A DNA stretch of 64,000 nucleotides from Lachnospiraceae bacterium Marseille-Q4251 (GTDB taxonomy: Bacteria > Bacillota > Clostridia > Lachnospirales > Lachnospiraceae): positions 3,472,001 to 3,536,000 of the forward strand of contig JAGTTO010000001.1 in the NCBI GenBank assembly GCA_018223435.1, in the 5' to 3' direction. The stretch's first letter is position 1. Every line of letters begins with the position of its first letter. The notes under the pieces were generated by a model that was given only the letters and a program-made list of their open reading frames with translations, was not told where the DNA came from and ran no database searches. Shown piece after piece: positions 32,442 through 40,827 of the stretch. The position numbers and the translations under genes are program-made.

Positions 32442-33820
32442 CATCTGAGAAATATATGAATGAGTTTGTCGTTGAGCTTCCGATAGGGCTGGTAGCGCAT
32501 GGGAAGATCCAGCCAGGTCTTTTTGTCCACAATGCTTTTTGTGTGGGAAAAGGTGAGGAAACCGGCTTTTCCGTGGTAAGAGCCCATGCCGCTCTCGCCG
32601 AAACCGCCGAAGCCCATTTCGCTGGTGGCCAGATGGATGATTGTGTCGTTGATGCAGCCGCCGCCGAAACCGCAATGGGAGGTCACAAAGCGGGCGGTCT
32701 TTTTGTCACTGGTGAAAAGGTAGAGGGCCAGGGGATGAGCCATGGAATTGATTTTGGCGACAGCGCCCTCCAGGGAATCCCAGGTCAGCACCGGCAGGAC
32801 GGGGCCGAAGATTTCCTCCTGCATGACCGGATCGGAGAAGGTTACGTTGTCCATGACCGTAGGTGCAATTTTCAGCTTTTCCGGCAGGGTGGAGCCGCCC
32901 CAGACGGTCTTGGCGGGATCCATGAGTTTCAGGATTCGCTGAAAATGCTTTTCGTTGATGATTTTTCCATAAGTGGATACGGAGAGGGGATCCCCGGTAA
33001 ACTGCCGGCGGATCTCTTTTTTGATCTCCTCAACGAGCTGGTCCTTGATGGCCGGATCACAGTAGATGTAGTCCGGAGCCACGCAGGTCTGACCGCAGTT
33101 TAAAAATTTGCCGAAGACGATCCGGCGGGCGGCCAGCTTGAGGTTGGCGGTACGGTCCACGAGACAGGGGCTTTTTCCACCCAGCTCCAGCGTGACCGGC
33201 GTCAGATGCTCCGCAGCCTGGTGCATGACTTCCTTTCCGACCGCCTGACTTCCGGTGAAAAAGATATAGTCGAAGTGTTCCTTTAAAAGGCAGGTGTTTT
33301 CTGACCGACCGCCGGTGATGACGGTGACAAATTCCAGCGGGAAGCAGTCTTCGATGAGCTCTTTGATGACGGCGCTGGTATTGGGAGAATAGGCGCTGGG
33401 TTTTAAGACGGCGGTGTTCCCGGCTGCGATGGCGTCCACCAGAGGCTCGATCGTGAGAAGAAACGGATAGTTCCAGGGGCTCATGATCAGGACAGAGCCG
33501 TAGGGAGAAGGTTTCGTAAAGCTTCTGGAGTGGAACTGGGCCAGGGGCGTGGGAACCCTTTTCTCCCGGGCGAAGGAGCGGGTGTGCTTGAGCATATAGG
33601 AGATCTCACTTAAGGTCAGACCGGTCTCGCACATATAGCTCTCAAAGGCGCTTTTTCCGAGATCTGCCTGGATTGCGGCATGGATCTCGTCCTGGCGCTT
33701 CTGAATGGCAGTTTTCAGTTTTTTCAGGGCGGCCAGCCGGAAATCGACGTTTAAAGTGGCTCCGGTGTAAAAATAGGCGCGCTGTTTTTTTACGATTGCA
33801 TGAATTTCTTGTTCATTCAT
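32441..33820 (-). CDS. Aldehyde dehydrogenase (class 3-like)
   Basis: 459 residues. The N-terminal helices include KLKTAIQKRQDEIHAAIQAD. Motifs are IMSPWNYPFLLTIEPLVDAI (NAD-binding), TLELGGKSPCLVD with the general-base Glu, and FLNCGQTCVAPDYIY with the catalytic Cys. The C-terminal hydrophobic tail (KLNDKLIHIFLR) and overall length fit the fatty-aldehyde dehydrogenase type (YwdH/AldH). It oxidises medium- or long-chain aldehydes. It lies 3 bases after the iron alcohol dehydrogenase on the same strand, so alcohol-to-acid conversion is plausible. Start ATG 33820. Confidence 0.93.
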   Translation of the reverse strand: MNEQEIHAIVKKQRAYFYTGATLNVDFRLAALKKLKTAIQKRQDEIHAAIQADLGKSAFESYMCETGLTLSEISYMLKHTRSFAREKRVPTPLAQFHSRSFTKPSPYGSVLIMSPWNYPFLLTIEPLVDAIAAGNTAVLKPSAYSPNTSAVIKELIEDCFPLEFVTVITGGRSENTCLLKEHFDYIFFTGSQAVGKEVMHQAAEHLTPVTLELGGKSPCLVDRTANLKLAARRIVFGKFLNCGQTCVAPDYIYCDPAIKDQLVEEIKKEIRRQFTGDPLSVSTYGKIINEKHFQRILKLMDPAKTVWGGSTLPEKLKIAPTVMDNVTFSDPVMQEEIFGPVLPVLTWDSLEGAVAKINSMAHPLALYLFTSDKKTARFVTSHCGFGGGCINDTIIHLATSEMGFGGFGESGMGSYHGKAGFLTFSHTKSIVDKKTWLDLPMRYQPYRKLNDKLIHIFLR

Positions 33821-33823
33821 AGG

Positions 33824-35032
33824 TCAGGCCTCCTTTTCCATCAGAAGATAATAGAATTGTTCCAGCTCCTTGCTGTCCATGAGGACAGGAACGGGATAAA
33901 GGGGATTTCCTTCCTTGTCGGCGTAGCGTGCCAGCTTCGGAATATCCTCTTCGCGGATTTCGGGGATGTGATCGCCGATGCCGTAGCGCTCTTTCATGGC
34001 CTGGATGGCAGCAATGAAAGTTTTTGCGGCCTCCTCGTCAGGGGTGTTTTTGTCAGCGAGACCGGCGGCGATGGCCAGGGCATGGAGTTTCGGGTAAACG
34101 ACGGGGCCGTAGGCTTCCAGCACGAAGGGCAGAAGAACGGCATTGGCAAGGCCGTGGGGAACGTTATAAGCTCCGCCGAGAGAATGAGCGACGGCGTGGA
34201 CGTAGCCCACATAGGATTTGGTGAAGGCACAGCCTGCATAGTAGGAGGCCCGGAGCATGTTTCGGCGGGCGTTGATATCGAAGCCTTTTTCGACGGCGGT
34301 GTCGAGATTTTCAAAGATAAGTTTCACGGCCTGGAGGGCATTTTCCCGGGTGCCGTGGGTGGTGGAGTTGCCGATATAGGCCTCCACGGCGTGGGTCAGG
34401 GCATCCATTCCGGTGGTGGCGGTGATGAAAGGCGGCAGGCTAAGTGTCACCTTCGGGTCCAGCACTGCGTAGTCCGGAATCAGGAAAAAGTCGTTGATGG
34501 GATATTTGTGTCGGGTTTTATCGTCGGTGATGACGGCAGCCAGAGTGGTCTCGCTGCCGGTGCCTGCGGTAGTGGGGACGGCGATGAGAAGGGGCAGCTT
34601 ATGGCGGACTTTGAGGATTCCTTCCATTTTGGCGAGACTCTTTTTCGGGCAGGCGGCCCGGGCACCGACGGCCTTGGCGCAGTCCATGCTGGAACCTCCA
34701 CCGAAACCGATGATGGCCTGGCAGTTGTTGGAAAGATAGAGATTCAGGGCCTCCTCGACGTTGGCAGCAGTGGGATTGGCAACAGTTCTGTCGTAGACGA
34801 TGCAGGGGATTCCGGCATCGGCCAGAGCCTTTTCGAGGCGCTCTGTGAGGCCGAGCTTTCGGATGCCGCCGTCGGTGATGAGAAGGACGGTATTGCAGTT
34901 TTTCTTTTCCAGAAGAGCCGGGATCTCCTTCACGCTTCCCAGAATTTTCGGATTGCGGTAGGGAAGGAGAGGAAGAGCCAGCTTAAATGCCGTCTGGAAG
35001 ATGCGGCAGTAAATTTTCTTTAATGGGTTCAT
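33824..35032 (-). CDS. Iron-containing alcohol dehydrogenase
   Basis: 402 residues starting at ATG 35032 (an earlier ATG at 35062 lacks a ribosome site). It has the group III dehydrogenase layout: VLLITDGGIRKLG, AIIGFGGGSSMDCAKAVGAR (NAD(P) binding), AVPTTAGTGSETTLAAVI, and metal ligands in DALTHAVEAYIG and HAVAHSLGGAYNVPHGLANA. It should interconvert alcohols and aldehydes using Fe2+ and NAD(P)H. It forms an operon with the aldehyde dehydrogenase; the MarR gene lies upstream on the same strand 170 bases away. Confidence 0.93.
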   Translation of the reverse strand: MNPLKKIYCRIFQTAFKLALPLLPYRNPKILGSVKEIPALLEKKNCNTVLLITDGGIRKLGLTERLEKALADAGIPCIVYDRTVANPTAANVEEALNLYLSNNCQAIIGFGGGSSMDCAKAVGARAACPKKSLAKMEGILKVRHKLPLLIAVPTTAGTGSETTLAAVITDDKTRHKYPINDFFLIPDYAVLDPKVTLSLPPFITATTGMDALTHAVEAYIGNSTTHGTRENALQAVKLIFENLDTAVEKGFDINARRNMLRASYYAGCAFTKSYVGYVHAVAHSLGGAYNVPHGLANAVLLPFVLEAYGPVVYPKLHALAIAAGLADKNTPDEEAAKTFIAAIQAMKERYGIGDHIPEIREEDIPKLARYADKEGNPLYPVPVLMDSKELEQFYYLLMEKEA

Positions 35033-35202
35033 GGATGGATCCTTTCCAGGATAGCGTTTCAAAGAGAAGCAGATAAGTCAATGGTCTGGCTGGTTTGAAA
35101 ACGCTGTACTAAGGTAATGTGTGGCAGCAAAGAGTCGTGAATATGGCTGCCCATGTTTTGAAGTATTGCCAGTGACAATGAGGTTTTTACACGCATCAGG
35201 CG

Positions 35203-35652
35203 TCACTTAGACAGGTTTGTGAGGAGGGCGGAGAGATTGTCTGCAATCTGGAAGAGTGCTCGGTAAAAAATTTCCCGCTCCTCGTCAGTGAGCCCCTGGC
35301 CTCCGGCTTCCGTGGCCTGAAGAATCAGCTGCTGAATTTTCACCGCTGTTTCCCGGCCTTTTTCTGTGAGAAGGGCGGGAGCCCGATATTTCCGGCCAGG
35401 CTCCGTTTCATAAGTGATGTAGCCTTCCTCCTCCAGCTCTGCGAGAATCCGGGAAATGCTGGCCTTGTCCTCCACAGTGATACGGGAAAGGTCAGCGGCA
35501 GTCATTCCCTCCGGGTGGATGGAGAGATAATAAATACACATGACCTGAGTGCCCTTAAGGCCCAGGCTGTTCATCCGTTGTTTTTTGATCCGCTGAATGT
35601 TCTTGTAAACCTGGGTGACACCGGCGGTGAGATCTTCGAATCGTTCGAGCAT
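35203..35652 (-). CDS. MarR family transcriptional regulator
   Basis: 149 residues. The winged helix is VMCIYYLSIHPEGMTAADLS, then RITVEDKASISRILAELEEE and GYITYETEPGRKYRAPALLT (wing). Flanking helices form the dimer interface. It is divergent from plsY and upstream of the alcohol and aldehyde dehydrogenases. Two GTTGAA-type palindromes in the gap (35730-35778) are likely its binding sites. The ligand is unknown; the neighbours point to lipid, fatty alcohol or aldehyde signals. Confidence 0.9.
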   Translation of the reverse strand: MLERFEDLTAGVTQVYKNIQRIKKQRMNSLGLKGTQVMCIYYLSIHPEGMTAADLSRITVEDKASISRILAELEEEGYITYETEPGRKYRAPALLTEKGRETAVKIQQLILQATEAGGQGLTDEEREIFYRALFQIADNLSALLTNLSK

Positions 35653-35729
35653 AATGTGGGAATCCTTTGTAATTTTTCATATTTGGTATCTGTCAAAGGA
35701 ACGTGCATTTTCTTTGATAGATTGATTTT

Positions 35730-35778
35730 GTTGAAATTTCAACGTTAATCATAGTGGAAAAAAGTTGAATTGTCAACG
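35730..35778. promoter_or_regulatory. Two palindromic operators between marR and plsY
   Basis: GTTGAAATTTCAAC (35730-35743, perfect) and GTTGAATTGTCAAC (35765-35778) are 35 bases apart centre to centre. They are the size of MarR-family sites and lie in the divergent promoter region. Confidence 0.72.
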
Positions 35779-35869
35779 CTTAACCGGGAAAAATAATAGG
35801 GAAAGAAAATGTTCTGCATGAATGAAGCAGAGCGGAAATAAGCATAAATCGGAAGAAGAGGAGACAAAG

Positions 35870-36475
35870 ATGGGAAGAATTTTCTGTATATTAACGGGCT
35901 ATCTCTGCGGCAGCTTCCTGACAGCGGAACTGGTGGCGCAGAAACGAATCGGAAAAAGCGCCTTTGAGATCGGCACAGGCAATCCGGGCATGGCAAATCT
36001 GGCAGAGCAGGGCGGCGTGGGCTGCGCCTTCCGGGTGCTGGCAGGCGATGTGGGCAAAACGCTCCTGGCCTGCCTGCTCTGCCGCTATGTTTGTGGAGCG
36101 GAGCTCGGGACTCTCGCCGCAGCCTACGCCGGCCTTGGCTGCATCCTGGGCCACGACTATCCCTTCTGGCACTGGTTTCACGGCGGAAAAGGCGTGGCCT
36201 GCAACGCAGCTGCCCTGATCCTTATCTGGCCCATGGGCGGCCTCTTTTCCTGCCTGATCGGTCTCACGGCTGTGCTACTCACCGGCTATCTCCCCTTAGG
36301 CGCGGTCCTGATCCCCGCCGCCTTCATCCTCCCGGCCTTCCTGGAATACGGCCCGGAGTCCGGCTTCCTGACAGTCCTCATGACCTTCATCATGCTCCGC
36401 CAGCACGCCCCCGGCCTCCGGAATATGATTTTGGGTACGGAGAAGAAGGTGGATTTGCCGGGGATGCTGAGGTGA
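35870..36475 (+). CDS. plsY: Glycerol-3-phosphate acyltransferase PlsY
   Basis: 201 residues starting at ATG 35870 behind GAAGAGGAGA. A membrane protein with five hydrophobic segments and the three PlsY motifs: GYLCGSFLTAELV, GTGNPGMANLAEQGG (substrate phosphate site) and GHDYPFWHWFHGGKGVACN. PlsY transfers the acyl group from acyl phosphate to glycerol-3-phosphate, the first step of phospholipid synthesis. It is divergent from a MarR regulator. It may be a second, inducible PlsY, since a housekeeping copy is not expected here. Confidence 0.9.
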   Translation: MGRIFCILTGYLCGSFLTAELVAQKRIGKSAFEIGTGNPGMANLAEQGGVGCAFRVLAGDVGKTLLACLLCRYVCGAELGTLAAAYAGLGCILGHDYPFWHWFHGGKGVACNAAALILIWPMGGLFSCLIGLTAVLLTGYLPLGAVLIPAAFILPAFLEYGPESGFLTVLMTFIMLRQHAPGLRNMILGTEKKVDLPGMLR

Positions 36476-36527
36476 AAAATTTGATGAGGTAAAAATATAG
36501 AAAAATTTGCAAAAAAATGCAAAAAAT

Positions 36528-36662
36528 ATGATAAACCTTGAAATTATAAACCTTAAAAAGGGGATTCAGGTAATTACAGAAGAAAACAAAGACGAATTAC
36601 AATTATTTCATTTTCCTCAAATAAAGATCAACTTTGACGAATTATTTGAGGAAATTGATTAA
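36528..36662 (+). CDS. Small hypothetical ORF
   Basis: 44 residues from ATG 36528: MINLEIINLKKGIQVITEEN, ending KINFDELFEEID. A/T-rich and acidic, with no ribosome site (upstream is an A-run). Could be a truncated gene. Not recognised. Confidence 0.3.
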   Translation: MINLEIINLKKGIQVITEENKDELQLFHFPQIKINFDELFEEID

Positions 36663-36722
36663 GGGTATAACAAAGGCAGAAGTAAATAGGTAATATAGGT
36701 AATATGTGCAAAATTTGAGAAT

Positions 36723-36755
36723 GTGGGATTTGTCCTTTGAAAGGATAAATCCCAC
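36723..36755 (-). terminator. Hairpin after the minus-strand membrane gene
   Basis: GTGGGATTT-G-TCCTTT pairs with AAGGAT-AAATCCCAC around GA; almost perfect. On the minus strand it follows the small membrane gene, with a weak T-rich tail. Confidence 0.6.
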
Positions 36756-36763
36756 AACAAGTT

Positions 36764-36994
36764 TTACGGGAAAATCACCAGCCCGATATGGTACACCACA
36801 CATGACACCAGGAGGGCGGCCAGGGGCGTGAGGATAGCTGAGGCGATGCCGGAAATCACCCCTGCAAAGATCATGGATAAAAGGAAGATGACGAGGATGA
36901 TACCAAAGGCCATGAATTTTCCTTTTACCGGGGAGAGTGCTTTTTTATCAAAGGCGGTAAAACTGGTGTTTGCCGTCTTTCCTGTTGTCTGCAT
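36764..36994 (-). CDS. Small membrane protein of unknown function
   Basis: 76 residues. After a polar start (QTTGKTANTSFTAFDKKALS) there are two hydrophobic segments (about 27-50 and 53-74) rich in Ala, Ile and Val. No motif. It is divergent from the AraC-type regulator by only 21 bases, so the two could share a control region or a deletion may have joined them. Confidence 0.5.
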   Translation of the reverse strand: MQTTGKTANTSFTAFDKKALSPVKGKFMAFGIILVIFLLSMIFAGVISGIASAILTPLAALLVSCVVYHIGLVIFP

Positions 36995-37015
36995 GAGATA
37001 GAAAACGAGGGACGG

Positions 37016-37867
37016 GTGGACAGTTACCTGCTTGCACCGGGCTTAAGAATTTGCTTCGATGAGATCCATACGAACAGCTGGACGAAGGGAGACAGCAGTC
37101 AGTTTTCCGGGCAAATGCTGATCCTGAATTTCTGCATCCAGGGAAGATGCGATGTGTCCCTCGCACAGAACAGATACGCGATTGTCAAGGAAGGACAGCT
37201 CTGCGCCAGTACCATCTGGCCCACGAAGGATTTTTATTATCCGGGCAGACTGTATGAGGGAATCCAGATCTATGTGGGTCTTAACAGAGCAGAGGAGGAG
37301 ACAGATTTTTTGCCGGCTCTGGGAATCTGTCCGGCGGGACTTGCGGAAAAATTCCGCGGAAACGATGGAGTTTATCTGCATCGGATGAGCGATTCGGTCC
37401 ATACGGTGGTGAAAAAGATCTGGGAGAAAAAGGAAGCGCTGGAGCCTGGAGAACTCAGGTATCTTACCCTTCGGCTTTTGCATGAAATAAAGGATATGCC
37501 TAAGGAAAGCGAGCTGGATACCTGTTTTACCCGCTCGCAGATCGCCATTGTCAAGGAGGCGGAGTCTCTGATTCTTGCGGATCTTTCCAGGCGGATTACG
37601 GCAAAAGAGATGGCGGAGCGTTTTGGAATCAGCAAGAGCAGTTTCAAATGGTATGTCAGGGGAATTTTGGGAGATAGCTATCTTTCTTACTTCCGGAAAA
37701 AGCGGATGGAAAAGGCAGCGGAGCTTCTTGAGAACACCGGACTTAAGGTAATCGAGATCGCGAATCAGGTAGGCTATGAGAATCAGGGAAAATTTGCCGG
37801 AGTATTTGCGGAAACTTATGGCGTCACGCCGCTGGAGTTTCGGAGGTGCCGGAGAAGGGAAGGTTGA
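37016..37867 (+). CDS. AraC family transcriptional regulator
   Basis: 283 residues from GTG 37016 (AGGGAC upstream). The N-terminal half (FSGQMLILNFCIQGRCDVSL) is a cupin-like sensor. The C-terminal AraC domain has two HTHs: RITAKEMAERFGISKSSFKW, then KVIEIANQVGYENQGKFAGV and FAETYGVTPLEFRR. Regulators of this clostridial type often control siderophore, transporter or catabolic genes. The start is uncertain since proteins of this group often have 10-15 more residues. Confidence 0.87.
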   Translation: MDSYLLAPGLRICFDEIHTNSWTKGDSSQFSGQMLILNFCIQGRCDVSLAQNRYAIVKEGQLCASTIWPTKDFYYPGRLYEGIQIYVGLNRAEEETDFLPALGICPAGLAEKFRGNDGVYLHRMSDSVHTVVKKIWEKKEALEPGELRYLTLRLLHEIKDMPKESELDTCFTRSQIAIVKEAESLILADLSRRITAKEMAERFGISKSSFKWYVRGILGDSYLSYFRKKRMEKAAELLENTGLKVIEIANQVGYENQGKFAGVFAETYGVTPLEFRRCRRREG

Positions 37868-37962
37868 TTGCGTAGAGGAAATATCTATGCAGTACCGCTG
37901 TTTTTGTGTTAAGATGAAGGGGAAAGCTGGTGGATACGATTTATAAAACAGGAGAAAAATAA

Positions 37963-38904
37963 ATGATTATCCAGACAGGAATGAGAACAGATATCCCGGC
38001 ATTTTATTCCGAGTGGTTTCTTAATCGGCTCAGAGAAGGCTATGTGCTTGTGCGGAATCCCTATAATCAGCAGCAGGTGACAAGATATCGGTTATCGCCG
38101 GATGTTGTGGATCTGATCGCGTTTTGCACAAAGAATCCCAGACCTATGCTTTCTCACATGGATGTGCTGAAGCCCTATGGGCAGTATTGGTTTGTGACGA
38201 TCACACCTTACGGCAAAGAGATAGAACCGAATGTGCCGGATAAGAAAATCGTAATGGAAGATTTCAAAAAGTTGTCGAAGCTGGCAGGAATTGACAGTGT
38301 AGGCTGGAGATATGATCCGATTCTGCTGGACAGAGAGCATACGGTGGAATGGCATATTTCTGAATTTGAAAAAATGGCGGCCTGTCTTTCTGGTTATACA
38401 AAAACCTGTGTGATCAGTTTTATTGATATTTATCAGAAGGTTGCGCGGAATTTTCCAGAGGCCAGGACCGTTTCAAAAAATGACAGACTGATAATTGGAA
38501 AAGCATTTATCGAGATTGCCAAAGGGTATGGAATGACGATCCGGCCCTGCGCGGAAGGGACAGAGCTGGCGCCTTACGGAGCGGATTGTTCAGGCTGTAT
38601 GACGGTGAAAACATTTGAGACGGTTCTTCACACGCATCTGGACGTGCCAAAAAGAAAGGAAAATCAGAGAAATGGGCAATGCGCCTGCTTTCTCGGTGTT
38701 GATATCGGAGCTTATGATACCTGTGGTCATCTGTGCAGGTATTGCTATGCAAACGCCAATGCAGAACTGGTAAAAGAAAATATGAAAAGACACGATCCTA
38801 GGTCTCCTTTTCTGCTGGGCCAAAGCAGGCCGGAAGATATCATTCACGAAGCAAAGCAGGAAAGCTGGATTGATGGGCAGATGGTGTTGGAGTTAGGAGT
38901 ATGA
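37963..38904 (+). CDS. DUF1848 protein (radical SAM-like)
   Basis: 313 residues starting at ATG 37963. It reads IPAFYSEWFLNRLREGYVLV, then NPRPMLSHMDVL, ITPYGKEIEPNVPDKK and VGWRYDPILL. The C-terminus has Cys groups CSGC and CGHLCRYCYAN, the latter a possible 4Fe-4S site, before SPFLLGQSRPEDIIHEAKQE. DUF1848 proteins are common in anaerobes and uncharacterised; a metal-cluster enzyme acting on nucleic acid or nucleotide is possible. No partner gene is evident. Confidence 0.88.
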   Translation: MIIQTGMRTDIPAFYSEWFLNRLREGYVLVRNPYNQQQVTRYRLSPDVVDLIAFCTKNPRPMLSHMDVLKPYGQYWFVTITPYGKEIEPNVPDKKIVMEDFKKLSKLAGIDSVGWRYDPILLDREHTVEWHISEFEKMAACLSGYTKTCVISFIDIYQKVARNFPEARTVSKNDRLIIGKAFIEIAKGYGMTIRPCAEGTELAPYGADCSGCMTVKTFETVLHTHLDVPKRKENQRNGQCACFLGVDIGAYDTCGHLCRYCYANANAELVKENMKRHDPRSPFLLGQSRPEDIIHEAKQESWIDGQMVLELGV

Positions 38905-38969
38905 ACAGAAAAATATTGGAATGAGTCGGAGCATCATTTCATAGAAAAAACAGATGAAGGAGAGCTAAC

Positions 38970-39296
38970 ATGAATGATTTTGGAATCAATGAAATGCTTG
39001 AGATGCAGAAAGCCTTACAGGAAAAATATAAGGATAAGTGGGAAGGTATTTCACCGGAGATTGGAAAGAATAAATTGCTCTGGATGGTGGGAGAAATCGG
39101 AGAAGTGATCGATGTTATAAAAAAGAATGGTGATCATAAGGCCTGTGAAGAAAGTGCAGAGAGAAGCCATCTGGTGGAGGAACTGGCAGATGTGCTCATG
39201 TATTATAATGATGTTTTGCTGTGCTATGGAATCACAGCGGAAGAACTGAAGGCAGCTTATACGGAGAAATTTCATAAGAATATGAGGCGGTGGTGA
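38970..39296 (+). CDS. MazG-like nucleotide pyrophosphohydrolase
   Basis: 108 residues starting at ATG 38970 behind GAAGGAGAG. All-alpha NTP-PPase layout with the metal-binding sets WMVGEIGEVIDVIKK (ExxE) and LVEELADVLMYYNDVLL (ExxD). It should hydrolyse non-standard or excess nucleoside triphosphates to monophosphates. The GNAT gene begins 4 bases later, suggesting cotranscription. Confidence 0.86.
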   Translation: MNDFGINEMLEMQKALQEKYKDKWEGISPEIGKNKLLWMVGEIGEVIDVIKKNGDHKACEESAERSHLVEELADVLMYYNDVLLCYGITAEELKAAYTEKFHKNMRRW

Positions 39297-39300
39297 GCAT

Positions 39301-39792
39301 ATGATTTTTGTTAAACTGGATGAGAGTAATATAGAAAAATACATAGAATATTTGGAACATGCACTGGCTGTTGAGCCGGAGCAGATGCATGTAGACAAGA
39401 TTGATAAAGAGGGTCTGAGAGAAAGAATTAAGGATCCCTTTTTCAGAAAAACAACCTCTGTTTTGGCAATGGAAAAGGATAAAGTTCTTGGGCGCATAGA
39501 ATATCATTTTTATGGCTGTATGCAGGATGGCTATCATATGGCTTATGTTGACTGGGTTTATGTTTTGCCGGAGTATAGGCGCAGAGGCATCGCTCAAAGT
39601 TTATTTAAAGAAATGGAAAAGGACTGCAGAAAAAATGGCATCGACCAATATTACCTCATCAGAGCCACAAATGCCAATGCAGATAAGTTTTATCACAGCT
39701 TTACAGAGGTAGAACTGAGTGAGGCGCCGATTTTGAGAAAAGATTTAAAAGGTTCTTTACCAAATAAACAGTTAAGATTAATATTGGCATAG
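39301..39792 (+). CDS. GNAT family N-acetyltransferase
   Basis: 163 residues starting at ATG 39301. The acetyl-CoA loop is VLPEYRRRGIAQSLFKEMEK (R/Q-x-x-G-x-A), preceded by MAYVDWVYVLPEY (beta 4). The end has NANADKFYHSF, where GNATs bind the acceptor. Substrate unknown. Confidence 0.88.
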   Translation: MIFVKLDESNIEKYIEYLEHALAVEPEQMHVDKIDKEGLRERIKDPFFRKTTSVLAMEKDKVLGRIEYHFYGCMQDGYHMAYVDWVYVLPEYRRRGIAQSLFKEMEKDCRKNGIDQYYLIRATNANADKFYHSFTEVELSEAPILRKDLKGSLPNKQLRLILA

Positions 39793-39795
39793 TGT

Positions 39796-39879
39796 ACGAT
39801 TCATCAGGATGAATTGATGCAGAACTGGGAATTGGCAAAAGATATGAAGCCGTTAAATAGAATAAATCCACTTATCTAA
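39796..39879 (+). pseudogene. DUF4160 protein, 3' remnant
   Basis: A frame without a start reads TIHQDELMQNWELAKDMKPL and NRINPLI-stop. It matches the end of DUF4160 proteins (HQDELMxNWxLxxxxxKxxKIxPL). Such genes normally lie directly before DUF2442, as here; the pair resembles toxin-antitoxin-like modules. Only the last 27 codons remain. Confidence 0.65.
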
Positions 39880-39898
39880 TACTTGGAGGTGAAGATAT

Positions 39899-40183
39899 AT
39901 GAATGAATATTTTCCTACAGTTGTACAAGTAATACCATTGGATAATTTTCATGTGCAGGTTTTCTTTGATGATGGGAAAGTAGTTGACTATGATGTCACG
40001 GAAGATTTAAAGACAGCGCTCTTTGAACCGTTGAGGAAGATAGAGAAGTTTAAAGATGCTTGTACCGTTATGAATGGAACTCTGGCTTGGGACATTTCAG
40101 GTAACTGGGATGAGACAGATTGTATAGGTATTGATCCATTTACAATCTATGAGATGAAAGGTATCAATCACATGATCGCATAG
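39899..40183 (+). CDS. DUF2442 domain protein
   Basis: 94 residues starting at ATG 39899 behind TTGGAGGTGA. Features: VVQVIPLDNFHVQVFFDDGK, KTALFEPLRKIEKF, GTLAWDISGNWDETDCIGID. DUF2442 proteins are small DNA-binding-like partners of DUF4160 and are thought to be antitoxins or regulators. The partner has been deleted (39796-39879). Confidence 0.87.
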   Translation: MNEYFPTVVQVIPLDNFHVQVFFDDGKVVDYDVTEDLKTALFEPLRKIEKFKDACTVMNGTLAWDISGNWDETDCIGIDPFTIYEMKGINHMIA

Positions 40184-40217
40184 AGAAAAGACCAAATTCT
40201 CTTAAATGGAGGCAAAA

Positions 40218-40619
40218 ATGGAAATCAGAAACTATTCCACATACAACGAAAAGGAGATCCTGAAGCTTTATTCGAGTGTCGGCTGGACGGCGTATACGGA
40301 TGAACCGCAGGCATTGAAGCTGGGATTTCAAAATTCGTTATTGGTGCTGGCAGCGTATGAGGGGGAAGAGCTGCTTGGAATTATTCGGGTCGTTGGCGAT
40401 GGGGTTACGGTCGTTTTTATTCAGGATCTGCTGGTGTTTCCTGAAAAACAGCGAAAAGGCATCGGGACGGCTCTGGTGAAGGCTGTTCTTGAGCGTTATC
40501 CGACTGTTCGCCAAATCGAGCTGACGACAGACCAGAGCCCGGAAACAGCGGCGTTTTATGAATCGCTGGGCTTTTCAGAGTTTGCGAAAATTGGCTGTCG
40601 CGGATTTATGAAGTGTTAA
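40218..40619 (+). CDS. GNAT family N-acetyltransferase
   Basis: 133 residues. ATG 40218 is preferred over ATG 40206, because GGAGG lies between them. It has VFIQDLLVFPEKQRKGIGTA, the acetyl-CoA loop (Q-x-x-G-I-G-T), and ETAAFYESLGFSEFAKIGCR. Short GNAT of the YjgM/PhnO-like type. It is followed by DUF6440 after 16 bases. Confidence 0.87.
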   Translation: MEIRNYSTYNEKEILKLYSSVGWTAYTDEPQALKLGFQNSLLVLAAYEGEELLGIIRVVGDGVTVVFIQDLLVFPEKQRKGIGTALVKAVLERYPTVRQIELTTDQSPETAAFYESLGFSEFAKIGCRGFMKC

Positions 40620-40635
40620 AAAGGAGGAAAAGAAA

Positions 40636-40824
40636 ATGGCAAAAGAGCAGAGATTTGAGAGAATTTATTCACAGGGCACCCTGACAATAACGGAAATCTG
40701 GGTGGACAGGGAGACTGGCGTAAACTATGTATTTCATACAAGCGGCAATGCGGGAGGAATGACACCCTTGCTGGACAGAGAAGGGAAGCCTGTCATTTCT
40801 CCCATTGTAAACCGAGAGCTGTAA
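40636..40824 (+). CDS. DUF6440 family small protein
   Basis: 62 residues starting at ATG 40636 behind AAAAGGAGGAAAAG. It reads RFERIYSQGTLTITEIWVDR, then TGVNYVFHTSGNAGGMTPLL. It is a small beta-rich protein typical of DUF6440, often linked with other small ORFs in Clostridia. Function unknown. Convergent with the amidohydrolase, the stops being 3 bases apart. Confidence 0.8.
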   Translation: MAKEQRFERIYSQGTLTITEIWVDRETGVNYVFHTSGNAGGMTPLLDREGKPVISPIVNREL

Positions 40825-40827
40825 AGA

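Noticed and set aside
33800..35023. Long plus-strand frame opposite the iron alcohol dehydrogenase
   Set aside because: Gly/Asp-rich antisense translation without homology or ribosome site.
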